64,000 nt of DNA, taken from positions 186,001 to 250,000 of the forward strand of contig NZ_JAMBOB010000007.1 in the NCBI RefSeq assembly GCF_023715415.1, read 5' to 3'. The DNA comes from Neobacillus niacini (GTDB lineage Bacteria; Bacillota; Bacilli; Bacillales; Cytobacillaceae). Positions 37,289 to 46,069 of this stretch are shown here, piece after piece; position 1 is the stretch's first letter; every line of letters begins with the position of its first letter. The position numbers were made by a program, and so were the translations under genes. The notes beneath the pieces are model-generated. The model was not told the origin of the DNA. It did not search any database and worked only from the letters and a program-made list of their open reading frames with translations.

Positions 37289-38218
37289 ATGAGTGAAATT
37301 ACAATAGTTACAGCCTTTTTAAATATAAAACGTGCAGATTGGAAAACGTTTAGTAGAAATGCTGATGAATATATCAGTTATTTTGAATTTTGGGCTCGGA
37401 TTAGAAATAAAGTAATAATTTATTTAGATAGTAAAGAAGTTGCTGCTAAAGTTCTAAAAATTCGTGAAGAATATGGTCTAGCAGAAAAAACAGTCATTAA
37501 TATCGTGAATGATATTACGGAATTAGATAAAGAATTATATCAATCAATAAAAAAGGCAACAGAAAATGGTATTCAACGAGAATTTAGGGTCAGATCAGAT
37601 AATCCTGAATCTTGGAATGCAGATTATAATTATGTTATGTTGCTAAAAGAATGGTTTGTTAAAGATGCTGTCCAAAATAAAAGTGCTTCTGGGATGGTAG
37701 CATGGCTGGATTTTGGTTTTAATCATGGAGGATCATTGTTTGATAACGCTTCCGATTTTGACTTTTTATGGAAATATGAATTCCCTGAAAAGATTAATAT
37801 CTTTAATATTAAAGAATTAGATGATAGACCTATTTTTGATATCATTAGAACAATGGACACCTATATTATGGGGCCAATTATAGTAGCCCCAGATTACCTT
37901 TGGAATGAGTTATGGGAACTTATGAGAAATGCTATGCTTTCTTTAAATTATTGTGGACTTGTGGACGATGATCAGAACATTATTCTAATGGCTTATAGAA
38001 TGAAACCAGAATTATTTGAGGTTAGAAAATCCAATTGGTTTCTTCCATTAAAAGAATATGGTGGAGGGCATTTACAGGTTAGAATTAATAAAAATTCAAT
38101 AAAAAAATATCCGATACTAAAGCCAATTAGAAAGATTGTTCGTTGGTTAAGAAAGACTAAAATGAATATGAAATATTTAATAAAAGAGTTTAAGGTATTA
38201 CAAAAGACGGATTTATAA
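37289..38218 (+). CDS. HtrL/YibB family protein, probable glycosyltransferase
   Basis: 309 residues. It starts MSEITIVTAFLNIKRADW, the hallmark of the HtrL_YibB family (WlaTC in Campylobacter), which occurs in surface-polysaccharide clusters. WLDFGFNHGG is a conserved acidic block and YIMGPIIV follows. AAAAGGAGAA lies 9 bp before the ATG. Sugar transfer is inferred from family context; the reaction is not known. Confidence 0.8.
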   Translation: MSEITIVTAFLNIKRADWKTFSRNADEYISYFEFWARIRNKVIIYLDSKEVAAKVLKIREEYGLAEKTVINIVNDITELDKELYQSIKKATENGIQREFRVRSDNPESWNADYNYVMLLKEWFVKDAVQNKSASGMVAWLDFGFNHGGSLFDNASDFDFLWKYEFPEKINIFNIKELDDRPIFDIIRTMDTYIMGPIIVAPDYLWNELWELMRNAMLSLNYCGLVDDDQNIILMAYRMKPELFEVRKSNWFLPLKEYGGGHLQVRINKNSIKKYPILKPIRKIVRWLRKTKMNMKYLIKEFKVLQKTDL

Positions 38219-38350
38219 GCAATTAACTAGTTGGTAGGAAGAGATTTAATATTTGGTATATAGGATATATAATTTTAATTATTCGCAGAGTCAGTAGGTC
38301 AAAAATTCCTAAAAGGTCGGTTTGAAAAGGAAGTTAGGAGAGATATAATA

Positions 38351-39610
38351 GTGAAAGGCAATATTAAGGTATTGATTACACACCCTGCTCAACAGCACTC
38401 GTTTAGGACTGCTGCTGCACTTAAGAAAACAGGGTATTTATATAAATATGTGACTAGTGTATATGATAAGGAGAATTCATTAACATCAGTTGTAAAAGGG
38501 TTTTTAAGGGGAGAAAACTTAACCCGTGCTAACACACGAAAGAGTGATTACCTCGAAAATGATGATATTGTACAATTTTGTGAGTTCGAAAGTCTATTAT
38601 TACTGTTAATTAGGCGATTAGATAGAAAGAAGATATTTTACTATAAATGGCATAGGGTTATACTGAATTTGTTTAATCGGAAAGTAGCTCGCTATGCAAT
38701 TAAACATAAAGTAGACGCAGTAATTATGTATGATACCTTATCATATAAGGCGTTTGAAATATTAAAACGTAAGGCACCTAATATTAAAAGAATTATAGAT
38801 ATGTCGGCTCCAAACTTATCATATATGGATCTTATATATAATAATGATTTAAAAGAAAATAATAAATATACTTTTACTTTAAAACAAGAAGTACAGTCAT
38901 CTTCCTACTTAAAAACTCTTTGTGATAGTAAAAAAGAAATTGAATTAGGCCAATATTTTTTAGTTGCATCATCTTTTAGCGAACGTTCATTAAATTACAG
39001 TGGTGTACCCAGTGATAGAATTTTCAAATGCACTTATGGAATAGATAGTAGCTTTTTTTCAGTGAAAATAAAGAATGTATATGAAAAAAGGAGATTGAAC
39101 TGTATCTTTATTGGAAAGGTGTCGCAGAAAAAAGGAGCTTTCTATTTGCTTGATGCAATCAAAGACATTGATCTAGAGAAATTTTCATTCAGATTTATTG
39201 GGGAATATGATGAGCAATCTAAATACTATAATGATTTTAAGGATAAATGCGATTTTGAAGGTCACGTGACAAAGGATAAATTGTTACACTTCTTTAGTAA
39301 AGCAGATATTCTTATCTTTCCTTCTTTGGCTGATGGTTTTGGTTTATCAGTTCTAGAAGCATTGTCATGCGGAATTCCAACAATTTGTTCAGATAATTCG
39401 GGAGTTAGTGACCTAATAGAAGATGGATATAACGGATTCGTAGTTCGGACAGGAAATTCTAAAGATATTTATGAGAAATTAGTTTGGTTTGATCAAAATA
39501 GGGACAAGTTACCGTCTATGAGTGATAATGCTCGTAAAACTGCTAAAAGTTATTCATGGGATAAATATGATGACTTAATAAAAACTACAATTGAAAATAT
39601 TTGTAAATAG
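38351..39610 (+). CDS. GT4-family glycosyltransferase
   Basis: A 419-residue GT-B glycosyltransferase. The acceptor domain starts with VLITHPAQQHSFRTAAALKK; the donor domain has CIFIGKVSQKKGAFYLLDAI and FPSLADGFGLSVLEALSCGIP with E-x7-E. It starts at GTG behind AGGAGAGA. The preceding 130-bp gap has no other signal. Donor unknown. Confidence 0.85.
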   Translation: MKGNIKVLITHPAQQHSFRTAAALKKTGYLYKYVTSVYDKENSLTSVVKGFLRGENLTRANTRKSDYLENDDIVQFCEFESLLLLLIRRLDRKKIFYYKWHRVILNLFNRKVARYAIKHKVDAVIMYDTLSYKAFEILKRKAPNIKRIIDMSAPNLSYMDLIYNNDLKENNKYTFTLKQEVQSSSYLKTLCDSKKEIELGQYFLVASSFSERSLNYSGVPSDRIFKCTYGIDSSFFSVKIKNVYEKRRLNCIFIGKVSQKKGAFYLLDAIKDIDLEKFSFRFIGEYDEQSKYYNDFKDKCDFEGHVTKDKLLHFFSKADILIFPSLADGFGLSVLEALSCGIPTICSDNSGVSDLIEDGYNGFVVRTGNSKDIYEKLVWFDQNRDKLPSMSDNARKTAKSYSWDKYDDLIKTTIENICK

Positions 39611-39712
39611 GAAGAGAGTAAGTATTATTTAGATAAATTCTAATATCACACATATAGCTTAACAGGACTATATTTTAATGTAGAATGTTTATGATGGAGG
39701 ATGCGTAAGAAT

Positions 39713-40564
39713 ATGGATAAGCAGTTAAGAAAACTCCAACTTTGTCAACTTGATCTTGCTTTAGAAATAAAGCGAATATGTGAAAAACATAAAATAAATT
39801 ACTTTCTAATTGGCGGTACATTGCTTGGAGCCATCCGCCATAGCGGTTTTATTCCTTGGGATGATGATTTGGATATAGGAATGCTTAGAAGTGATTATGA
39901 TCGTTTTTTAAATGTTTGTAATGGGGAGTTGGATCAAAGATATTTTTTACAGATATCTGAGACAGATAAAGATTTTGGTTTTGCATTCGCTAAAATAAAG
40001 ATTAATAATACTGAGTATATCGAAGAAATTGCAAAAGATAATCAAAGTCACAAAGGAATATTTATAGATGTTTTTCCATTCGATAATATGCCAAATGAGG
40101 TAAAAAAGCAAACAATACAAAGTAAAAAGGTAAGGCTTTTTAGAAATTTATTAATTTATAAATGCGGATATAATCATTGGAATAAAAGTGACAAGATAAT
40201 GAGTGGAACAAAAAAGTATCTCTTTTATCTTTTAAAGCCTGTAAGTAAAGGGTTTTTGCTTAACTGTGTTATCAATGAGGAAACAAAATACAATAATAAT
40301 AATTGTGAAAATGTAATTAACTTGGAAGGTGCTTATAGATATAAAGAGTTTTTACCAGTAGCTACTGTTAAACAAACTAAGATGTATAATTTTGAAGGAT
40401 ATCAATTCTCTATTCCAAGTTTTCCAGAATTTTATTTAAAAAATTTGTATGGAAATTATATGGAGTTTCCACCAATTGAAAAAAGAGTTAATCGGCATGG
40501 AATTCTTAAAATAGATTTTGGGGATTATGTAATTAAAAATGATAAAGCGAACGAGGTTCAGTAA
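39713..40564 (+). CDS. LicD-family phosphotransferase
   Basis: 283 residues. The nucleotidyltransferase-fold core is [20 protein letters not shown] followed by DDLDIGM, giving the GG-x-D/DD metal-binding signature of LicD proteins, which transfer phosphocholine or other phospho-alcohols from CDP carriers onto sugars. An ATG 12 bp upstream abuts GGAGG and cannot be the start, so I use 39713. Next to the CDP-glycerol-type genes it is the natural candidate to transfer glycerol phosphate; that is inference. Confidence 0.88.
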   Translation: MDKQLRKLQLCQLDLALEIKRICEKHKINYFLIGGTLLGAIRHSGFIPWDDDLDIGMLRSDYDRFLNVCNGELDQRYFLQISETDKDFGFAFAKIKINNTEYIEEIAKDNQSHKGIFIDVFPFDNMPNEVKKQTIQSKKVRLFRNLLIYKCGYNHWNKSDKIMSGTKKYLFYLLKPVSKGFLLNCVINEETKYNNNNCENVINLEGAYRYKEFLPVATVKQTKMYNFEGYQFSIPSFPEFYLKNLYGNYMEFPPIEKRVNRHGILKIDFGDYVIKNDKANEVQ

Positions 40565-40664
40565 ATTTCCTACCTAGCCTTTAAAGTAATATCGTCAGTA
40601 ATTAGCAATTTTTTTAATTGTTAATGGATTTAGATTTAATAATGTTCAATTGGGAGGTGAAGGG

Positions 40665-41720
40665 ATGCAAGCATTTAATTTGCCTTTATTTTTAAGTATA
40701 GAAGAAAATATATTTCAAAATCTAAAAGAAAAATTAGATAAACAATTTGATAATATAGAGAAGAAGAAAATAATGGTATTTACATCGAATGGTGTTTATG
40801 AGAAATTTAATCCGGAATTTGAAAATTTGCAGTTTCAACTAGATAATTTGTCTATTTACTTTGTTGAAGTCAGTTCTTATGATGTTGCAGTAGAGGTAGC
40901 AAAGATTATTTCTATAGAAGACTTCGACATAATAATAGGTATTGGAGGGGGAAAGGTATTAGATACTGCAAAATATGCTGCTTACGTTAGTAAGAAAAAG
41001 TATATTAGTATCCCCACAATATTAAGTAATGACGGTATAGCATCACCTATTGCTGTATTGAAAACTGTAAAGGGTAGAGCAAAAAGTTTTGGATGTAAAA
41101 TCCCGGATGGGATATTAATTGATATTGGAATAATAAAAAACACACCAGAATTTTTATTAATGTCTGGGATTGGGGATACAGTTTCTAACTATTCAGCACT
41201 ATTTGATTGGAAGCTTGAGTGTAAATATAAAAATATACTTGCAAATGATTTTGCTTATTTACTTTCCGATACGGCACTTAACATGTTGTTATATTCTCGA
41301 GAAACTAACATACGTAGTAAGAACTTTATTCGTCAATTAGCACAATCGCTAGTATTAAGTGGATTGGCGATGGATATTTCTGGGAACAGTAGACCTTGTA
41401 GTGGATCTGAACATCTATTTAGTCATTCTTTAGATGAATACTTTAATATTGATGCACCACATGGATTAAAAGTTGCATTGGGTTGTTTAGCAAGTTGTAT
41501 ATTACAGAAAAGAGACTATTCGATTATCTTAGAATTTTTACAACGTTATAATATTAATGTTTCTCCTAGTCAATTAGGTATTTCTAAAGAGACCTTTATT
41601 GATGCATGGTTAAAAGCCCAATCTACAAGACCTGATCGTTTTTCAATACTTAATACAATTAACCTAACAAAGGGAAATTTAGAAGAAATTTACAATGAGT
41701 TAATGGAGGCAATAAATTGA
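40665..41720 (+). CDS. Iron-containing alcohol dehydrogenase-like reductase (glycerol-1-phosphate dehydrogenase / Gtp1-like)
   Basis: 351 residues of the glycerol dehydrogenase/3-dehydroquinate-synthase-like fold. The NAD-binding GIGGGKVLDTAKYAAY is at about residue 87; SIPTILSNDGIASPIAVL and the metal-binding Asp/His sites SGIGDTVSN, SGSEHLFSHSLD and APHGLKVALG follow. The order reductase, nucleotidyltransferase, HAD matches gtp1-gtp2-gtp3 of S. pneumoniae 23F, where Gtp1 reduces dihydroxyacetone. A GGGAGGTGAAGGG site selects the ATG at 40665. Confidence 0.83.
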   Translation: MQAFNLPLFLSIEENIFQNLKEKLDKQFDNIEKKKIMVFTSNGVYEKFNPEFENLQFQLDNLSIYFVEVSSYDVAVEVAKIISIEDFDIIIGIGGGKVLDTAKYAAYVSKKKYISIPTILSNDGIASPIAVLKTVKGRAKSFGCKIPDGILIDIGIIKNTPEFLLMSGIGDTVSNYSALFDWKLECKYKNILANDFAYLLSDTALNMLLYSRETNIRSKNFIRQLAQSLVLSGLAMDISGNSRPCSGSEHLFSHSLDEYFNIDAPHGLKVALGCLASCILQKRDYSIILEFLQRYNINVSPSQLGISKETFIDAWLKAQSTRPDRFSILNTINLTKGNLEEIYNELMEAIN

Positions 41721-42430
41721 AAGCTTTAATTTTAGCAGCAGGTATGGGAACCAGATTAAGACCAATAACTGATGATATTCCAAAGTCTATGGTAGAAGTA
41801 AACGGAATTCCAATACTTTTCAAACAAATTAATAATTTGGTAGAAAACGGCGTTCAGGAAATTACTGTAGTGGCAGGTTACAAATCTGAAATAATAAAGA
41901 ATGCTTTAGGAAGGTCGTATCCTTTTGTTAATGTTATTATAAACGATGAGTATGATAAGACTAATAACATGTATTCGGCCTTCTTAGCAAAAGAAAATTT
42001 TATCAATGATGAATTTATTTTAATGAACGCAGATGTATTTTTTGATGGTTCTGTTATTACTGAGCTTATTTTAAATAAATATAAAAATTCAATTGTGGTA
42101 GAAAAAGGCACTTATAATGACGAAAATATGAAAGTATCATCAGTTGATGGGAAAATTGTTGAAATTAGTAAGAAAATTACACAAGAGAATGCCTTTGGTG
42201 TATCTATAGATGTATATAAATTTACTTCCCAGGGTTCTAATGTGTTTTACGAAAAGATAATTGATTATATTGAAAACAAAAAAGATCTCAACCAGTGGAC
42301 CGAAATAGCATTAAATGATGCACTTAAGGATATAGATTTCCTAACATGTCCTTTAGTTGGAAATTGGATGGAAATTGATAATCATGATGATTTAAAAAGA
42401 GCGGAGAGAATATTTAATGATAGGAACTAG
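41717..42430 (+). CDS. Sugar/alcohol-phosphate nucleotidyltransferase (LicC/Gtp2-like)
   Basis: 237 residues. KALILAAGMGTRLRPITDD and PKSMVEVNGIPIL form the nucleotidyltransferase signature; MNADVFFDG holds the metal Asp. It is short, like LicC or Gtp2 cytidylyltransferases rather than RmlA. The TTG start overlaps the reductase stop by 4 bp. It probably activates glycerol phosphate with CTP, by analogy with the gtp gene order. MobA- or hexose-1-phosphate-type specificity cannot be excluded. Confidence 0.83.
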   Translation: MKALILAAGMGTRLRPITDDIPKSMVEVNGIPILFKQINNLVENGVQEITVVAGYKSEIIKNALGRSYPFVNVIINDEYDKTNNMYSAFLAKENFINDEFILMNADVFFDGSVITELILNKYKNSIVVEKGTYNDENMKVSSVDGKIVEISKKITQENAFGVSIDVYKFTSQGSNVFYEKIIDYIENKKDLNQWTEIALNDALKDIDFLTCPLVGNWMEIDNHDDLKRAERIFNDRN

Positions 42431-43244
42431 GGGACTTTCACAAAAGAAACTCTTTTTATTAGATATGGATGGAACAATTTATTTGGACAATATTTTATTT
42501 GATAAAAGCTTAGAATTTCTAGAAGCTTTGAAAAATAGTGGTGGTAAGTATGTTTTTTTAACAAATAACTCATCAAAAAGTGTTCAAGACTACATTGTGA
42601 AACTTACACATCTAGGTATACATGTTGACGAAAGTAATTTCTTGACCTCTTCGCAAGCAACATCAATATACTTAACACAGTATTATAAGAATAAGAAAAT
42701 TTATGTATTAGGTACAGAATCATTCAAAAAGGAATTAGAACATAATAATATCTGGGTTACAGACAGATATGATCAGGCAGTAAATTGCTTAGTTGTTGGT
42801 TTTGACACGGAACTTACATTTAATAAACTAGTTGATGCATGTCAATTATTGAATAATGGAGTAGACTTTATTGCAACAAATATGGATTTGGTATGCCCTA
42901 CATCACATGGCTTTATTCCAGACTGTGGATCAATATGTAATATGTTAGCAACAGCTACAGGAAGACAACCAACTTTTATAGGAAAGCCTAACCCTTTAAT
43001 GGTAGAACTAGCAATTAAGAATAGTGACTTTAGTAAAGATGAAACAATTGTTTTAGGCGATAGGTTATACACGGATATAGCATGTGGTATCAATGCAGGT
43101 GTTACAACAGGTGTTGTACTTACGGGTGAAACAAAAATAGGAGACCTTGATAATACAAATTATAAACCTGATTTTGTATTTGAGAATATTAAAGAAGTAT
43201 ATAATAATCTGAATTTTGCTAACCCGGTGTTCCCTCTTCAGTAG
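42417..43244 (+). CDS. HAD-IIA family phosphatase/phosphotransferase (NagD-like, Gtp3-like)
   Basis: 275 residues. Motif I LDMDGTIY is at about residues 14-21, motif II FLTNNSSKS, motif III lysine in GKPNPLMVELA, motif IV LGDRLYTDI, with the large C2B cap of the NagD/AraL class between motifs II and III. It overlaps the nucleotidyltransferase by 14 bp. Gtp3 of pneumococcus 23F, reported to form glycerol-2-phosphate, occupies the same place in its operon. It is the last gene of operon 2. Confidence 0.87.
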   Translation: MIGTRGLSQKKLFLLDMDGTIYLDNILFDKSLEFLEALKNSGGKYVFLTNNSSKSVQDYIVKLTHLGIHVDESNFLTSSQATSIYLTQYYKNKKIYVLGTESFKKELEHNNIWVTDRYDQAVNCLVVGFDTELTFNKLVDACQLLNNGVDFIATNMDLVCPTSHGFIPDCGSICNMLATATGRQPTFIGKPNPLMVELAIKNSDFSKDETIVLGDRLYTDIACGINAGVTTGVVLTGETKIGDLDNTNYKPDFVFENIKEVYNNLNFANPVFPLQ

Positions 43245-43509
43245 TTCTTGATGAAAAAAAATGGACAAATAAGTAAAACAATCCTACATCTTTATCTATT
43301 CAAAAAATCTTACTAGCTGAATTGAGGGACTAAATGTTTATCTAATCAAACGTTTAATTAGTGGAATTGGGATTAACTAATCAATTAATTAATCGTTGGA
43401 AATGTTGGCAATGCAGGGTTTGTACCTTCTGAGAGGCGCTGGAAAGTGTTGAAAAGGTGGAATAGTAAAAATGGGGATATTTATATTAGTTTAATAAATG
43501 GATGCAATT
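43245..43509. other. Non-coding end of operon 2 and start of the direct duplication
   Basis: No gene seen. From about 43325 the sequence matches 55859 onward. No clear terminator directly follows the HAD stop; the first strong hairpin is at 43510. Confidence 0.5.
43342..43361. promoter_or_regulatory. Operator-like palindrome, copy 1 (one mismatch)
   Basis: CTAATCAAACGTTTAATTAG, a 20-bp inverted repeat with one mismatch. Perfect versions occur at 55876 and 55706. It looks like a dimeric repressor site, but no cognate regulator is identified. Confidence 0.45.
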
Positions 43510-43548
43510 GAAGGGGCTTCTGCCACCTTACGATGTTAGTGCCCCTTC
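43510..43548 (-). terminator. GAAGGGGC hairpin, copy 1
   Basis: GAAGGGGC pairs with GCCCCTTC around a ~23-base loop, about 135 bp beyond the stop of the 68-residue gene on the - strand. Copy 2 (56045) has a longer, perfect stem, which shows that the pairing is the conserved feature. Confidence 0.5.
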
Positions 43549-43682
43549 TGTACCCTTACTAAATGATTACCCTCTTCTAATCGCCATATGGGTTCCTCCC
43601 ATAAATGACAGCCATTTTAGTTGGAAAGGTTTTTATCTACTATTTACTCGGTCCTAATTCATAGGGAGTTTTTACTGCTTTA

Positions 43683-43889
43683 CTAGACTTTAAATACTTT
43701 AAAATAATATGGATACTTATTTACAATTACCTCGAATAGCCCTTTATCTTTGATAAAGTCTCTTTTCCAATTGGAACAATTGGCATGAACAATACCGTTT
43801 ATGCCATCCATATAGACAAACTGGCCGGCTTTCAAATCTTTTTTGCAGAAAATACAGTGGGGTACAATTTTTTCTATACTGTGTCTCAT
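43683..43889 (-). CDS. Small CxxC/HxxC zinc-finger protein, copy 1
   Basis: 68 residues. C12-x2-C15 and H35-x2-C38 form a compact treble-clef-like metal site (CIFC and HANC). The rest is basic and hydrophilic, with no membrane segment. A near-identical copy lies at 56217-56423, differing mainly in the last dozen residues. Both copies are read on the - strand with GAGGTGA upstream of the ATG. Function unknown; maintenance of two intact copies argues for a real gene. Confidence 0.75.
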   Translation of the reverse strand: MRHSIEKIVPHCIFCKKDLKAGQFVYMDGINGIVHANCSNWKRDFIKDKGLFEVIVNKYPYYFKVFKV

Positions 43890-44002
43890 AGTTCACCTCA
43901 TCTTAATAATACGTGACAGTAATGAGAAAATCCTTGTTAGTTACAATGAATACACACATTATACAAATATCCTGAGCAAACTTCCAAAACTAGTAAATAC
44001 AT

Positions 44003-44043
44003 AAAAAATCCAAAGGGACATATGCGTATCCTTTGGATTTTTT
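44003..44043 (-). terminator. Terminator of the small XRE gene
   Basis: AAAAAATCCAAAGG pairs perfectly with CCTTTGGATTTTTT around a 13-base loop, giving T-runs on both strands. It lies about 70 bp downstream of the XRE gene stop (- strand). Confidence 0.85.
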
Positions 44044-44112
44044 ACTTCTAAACTATCCTAAAATATAAAATAAAGGTTTATCTTTAATAACATTTGCCTA
44101 ATAGATTCTAGA

Positions 44113-44334
44113 TTAGTCTTCGATTTTCTTGAATGAAATGATTTGATTCATATCGTCAATTTCTAGTGCATCCGCTATTTGGGCTAGATGATGAAAGTGT
44201 ACGCTGAGCCTCTTTTGGTTCGCTAATTCACTTAAAGCTGCATGACGGACATCACTTTCACGAGATAGTTCTCTTAGCGACATTCCTTTTTCTATAAGTA
44301 GTTCTTTTAATTTTACAACAACGATTCTACTCAT
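44113..44334 (-). CDS. XRE-family HTH transcriptional regulator (73 aa)
   Basis: 73 residues, essentially one Cro/C1-type helix-turn-helix domain: VKLKELLIEKGMSLRELSRE followed by SDVRHAALSELANQKR and LAQIADALEIDD. The ATG at 44334 has AAAGAGAACT upstream; a longer in-frame start lacks a ribosome binding site. It differs from the two XRE proteins near copy 2 but occupies the equivalent place in the module. DNA target unknown. Confidence 0.85.
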   Translation of the reverse strand: MSRIVVVKLKELLIEKGMSLRELSRESDVRHAALSELANQKRLSVHFHHLAQIADALEIDDMNQIISFKKIED

Positions 44335-44470
44335 AGTTCTCTTTACACCCTGTCCGTTCATTGGTATAAGGAGAAATTAACATAGGAAATTTTTTCATGT
44401 GGTACGCATGAGCGTACCATTAGAAGGTTTATTATAGAAAAGTTTGAATTTTCTTATTATCATATCTACA

Positions 44471-44701
44471 TTATAATGCTGGTAAATGCATTAACTTCAT
44501 TTTGGACTTTCTCTTCCTGACCTTCTTTGGAGGTTCAATGATAAATGATACCGGATTGTTTGCATTTTCAGTTGTTATTTTACTTAGCTGCTCTGCTGAT
44601 TTCCATTTGTGATTAAAAGAAAATAGCTTGGAATCGCTCATGAGTATAAATCCATTTCGGAACTCTTGTATTTTGCAAGGAAAAAGTGCATAACTGCGCA
44701 A
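44471..44701 (-). pseudogene. comK: C-terminal remnant of a comK homologue
   Basis: About 76 codons whose product (NGFILMSDSKLFSFNHKWKS, AEQLSKITTE and IIEPPKK) aligns with the C-terminal half of the ComK protein at 57335 (NGHFMIVDAKL..., ANQLKRLTTE..., LEPPNK). In-frame codons upstream (WGGKTLQKIL) lead to a stop, with no ComK N-terminal half. It is the comK part of module copy 1, truncated. It is too short to be a functional ComK. Confidence 0.7.
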
Positions 44702-44947
44702 GATTTTTTGCAGAGTTTTGCCACCCCATCTATATAACTACCTAGCCTTAAAAGGTTTACATTTGTTCTTGTATGTTCAGATGAAACGAATGTTTATAGT
44801 TTTTTTTGGTAAATAGCCAGCGGTACCACATTCACAAGGTTGGTTTCGATGAACCTATTATTCTCAAGGATCTTGGTTTTTTGTCGCTGGCTCTTACACA
44901 AAAAAGCTCACACAAAACCTTGAATCAATTTTTTCTGAATAAAATGT
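44702..44947. other. Intergenic region with a long inverted repeat
   Basis: No gene seen. AGCCAGCG (44816-44823) and CGCTGGCT (44885-44892) form an 8-bp stem around ~60 bases that themselves contain GGTT/AACC pairing. Significance unclear. Confidence 0.35.
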
Positions 44948-44978
44948 TTGACAATCTTGTGGATAGTGATAACATAAT
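44948..44978 (+). promoter_or_regulatory. Sigma-A promoter of the thiamine operon
   Basis: TTGACA at 44948-44953, then TAACAT/CATAAT 16-19 bp downstream, about 30 bp before the riboswitch. A perfect -35 with an acceptable -10. Confidence 0.65.
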
Positions 44979-45004
44979 AATCTGAATACTAATTTCATAA
45001 AAAA

Positions 45005-45101
45005 TACCACTAGGGGTGCCTTTTAAGAAGGCTGAGATTAAAGTGAAACTTTAAGACTCTTAGAACCTGATCTGGATCAAACCAGCGTAGGGAAGTGGTG
45101 T
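45005..45101 (+). promoter_or_regulatory. TPP riboswitch (THI element)
   Basis: The conserved core is readable: ACTAGGGGTGCC, GGCTGAGAT, CTTAGAACCTGATCTGGAT and CCAGCGTAGGGAAGTGGT, with the closing P1 stem CCACT/AGTGG. It binds thiamine pyrophosphate and shuts the operon off. A terminator follows at 45140, consistent with transcription attenuation of tenA-ykoE-ykoD-ykoC. Confidence 0.97.
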
Positions 45102-45139
45102 AACGGGAAATCCTTATGTTTCAACCACATTTCCAATAC

Positions 45140-45172
45140 AACCACTTTCTTCCAACAGAAAGTGGTTTTTTT
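45140..45172 (+). terminator. Attenuator terminator of the TPP riboswitch
   Basis: AACCACTTTC pairs with GAAAGTGGTT around TTCCAACA, then TTTTTTT. AACCACAT just upstream and the riboswitch 3' strand AAGTGGTGT can compete for pairing, as expected of an expression platform. Confidence 0.9.
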
Positions 45173-45303
45173 ATTGGAAAAATACGTCCGCTGCCGGCAA
45201 ACAAGGATGTGTTTACATTCAATCTAACAAAGTATTAAATGTATGTTTTTGAAAACGACAATTAAACGTGAAAACTAAGCATTTAATTAAATGGAGGTAT
45301 CGT

Positions 45304-46005
45304 ATGTCTACATTTACTGAAATTCTACGAGAAAAAGCAGCTCCGATTTGGGATGCGAATCTAGAACACCCATTTGTTCAAGGAATTGCTAGTGGAAAAT
45401 TAGATTTACAAAGTTTCCGCTATTACGTATTACAAGATTCCTATTATTTATCACACTTTGCTCGTGTTCAAGCGATTGGTGCTTCGAGAGCAGAAGATTT
45501 AAACACTACAGCAAGAATGGCTGCTCATGCGCAAGGCACTTCACAAGCAGAGTTAAGCTTACATGAGAAATTCATCAAACAGCTGCAAGTTACATCAGAG
45601 GAGCTTGCAAACTTCCAGCCTGCACCAATGGCTTATGCCTATACTTCCCATCTATATCGCGTTGCAGCATCTGGAAGTTTAGGAGAGATTATCGCTGCTA
45701 TTCTACCATGCTACTGGATTTATTATGATATCGGTCAGCAGTTAAAAGGGGCGACACCGGATGAACCGATCTATCAGGAATGGATTGCGGCATATGGTGG
45801 AGAATGGTTTGGCGAATTGGTTCAGGAGCAATTGGATCGTCTAGATGAGCTAGCAAAAACCGCTTCCGAAAAAGAAAAAAGTCGAATGATTGATCATTTC
45901 TTAATTAGCTGTCAATACGAATACTTATTCTGGGAAATGGCTTATACATTCGAAAATTGGCCCATTGAAGTGAATTCCCAAGAACAACTTAATATTAGCT
46001 ATTAA
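45304..46005 (+). CDS. tenA: Aminopyrimidine aminohydrolase / thiaminase II
   Basis: 233 residues. TenA salvages thiamine breakdown products by hydrolysing aminomethyl-pyrimidine to HMP. Conserved residues are visible: Asp in YYVLQDSYYL, catalytic Cys in AAILPCYWIYYDIG, and the C-terminal Glu in FWEMAY. TGGAGG precedes the ATG at 45304; a longer in-frame start has none. It is the first gene behind the TPP riboswitch and is coupled to a pyrimidine/thiamine ECF transporter, so import and salvage are co-regulated. Confidence 0.95.
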   Translation: MSTFTEILREKAAPIWDANLEHPFVQGIASGKLDLQSFRYYVLQDSYYLSHFARVQAIGASRAEDLNTTARMAAHAQGTSQAELSLHEKFIKQLQVTSEELANFQPAPMAYAYTSHLYRVAASGSLGEIIAAILPCYWIYYDIGQQLKGATPDEPIYQEWIAAYGGEWFGELVQEQLDRLDELAKTASEKEKSRMIDHFLISCQYEYLFWEMAYTFENWPIEVNSQEQLNISY

Positions 46006-46021
46006 GGGAAAGATCATGTTC

Positions 46022-46049
46022 GCAAAGGGGAATGAGTTCTCCCCTTTGC
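46022..46049 (+). other. Intercistronic hairpin tenA-ykoE
   Basis: GCAAAGGGG and CCCCTTTGC enclose AATGAGTTCT. No T-run follows; a ribosome binding site comes right after. A likely mRNA processing or stability element separating tenA from the transporter genes. Confidence 0.55.
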
Positions 46050-46069
46050 TAAAAAAGGAGAATGAAACA

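Larger units (their letters stand above)
43325..43985. repeat. Direct duplication, copy 1
   Basis: About 650 bp that match 55859-56518 at a constant offset of 12,534 bp. The match covers the palindrome (43342), the GAAGGGGC hairpin, the 68-residue gene and its upstream region. Identity is high in the gene and lower at the ends. Boundaries estimated by eye. Confidence 0.85.
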
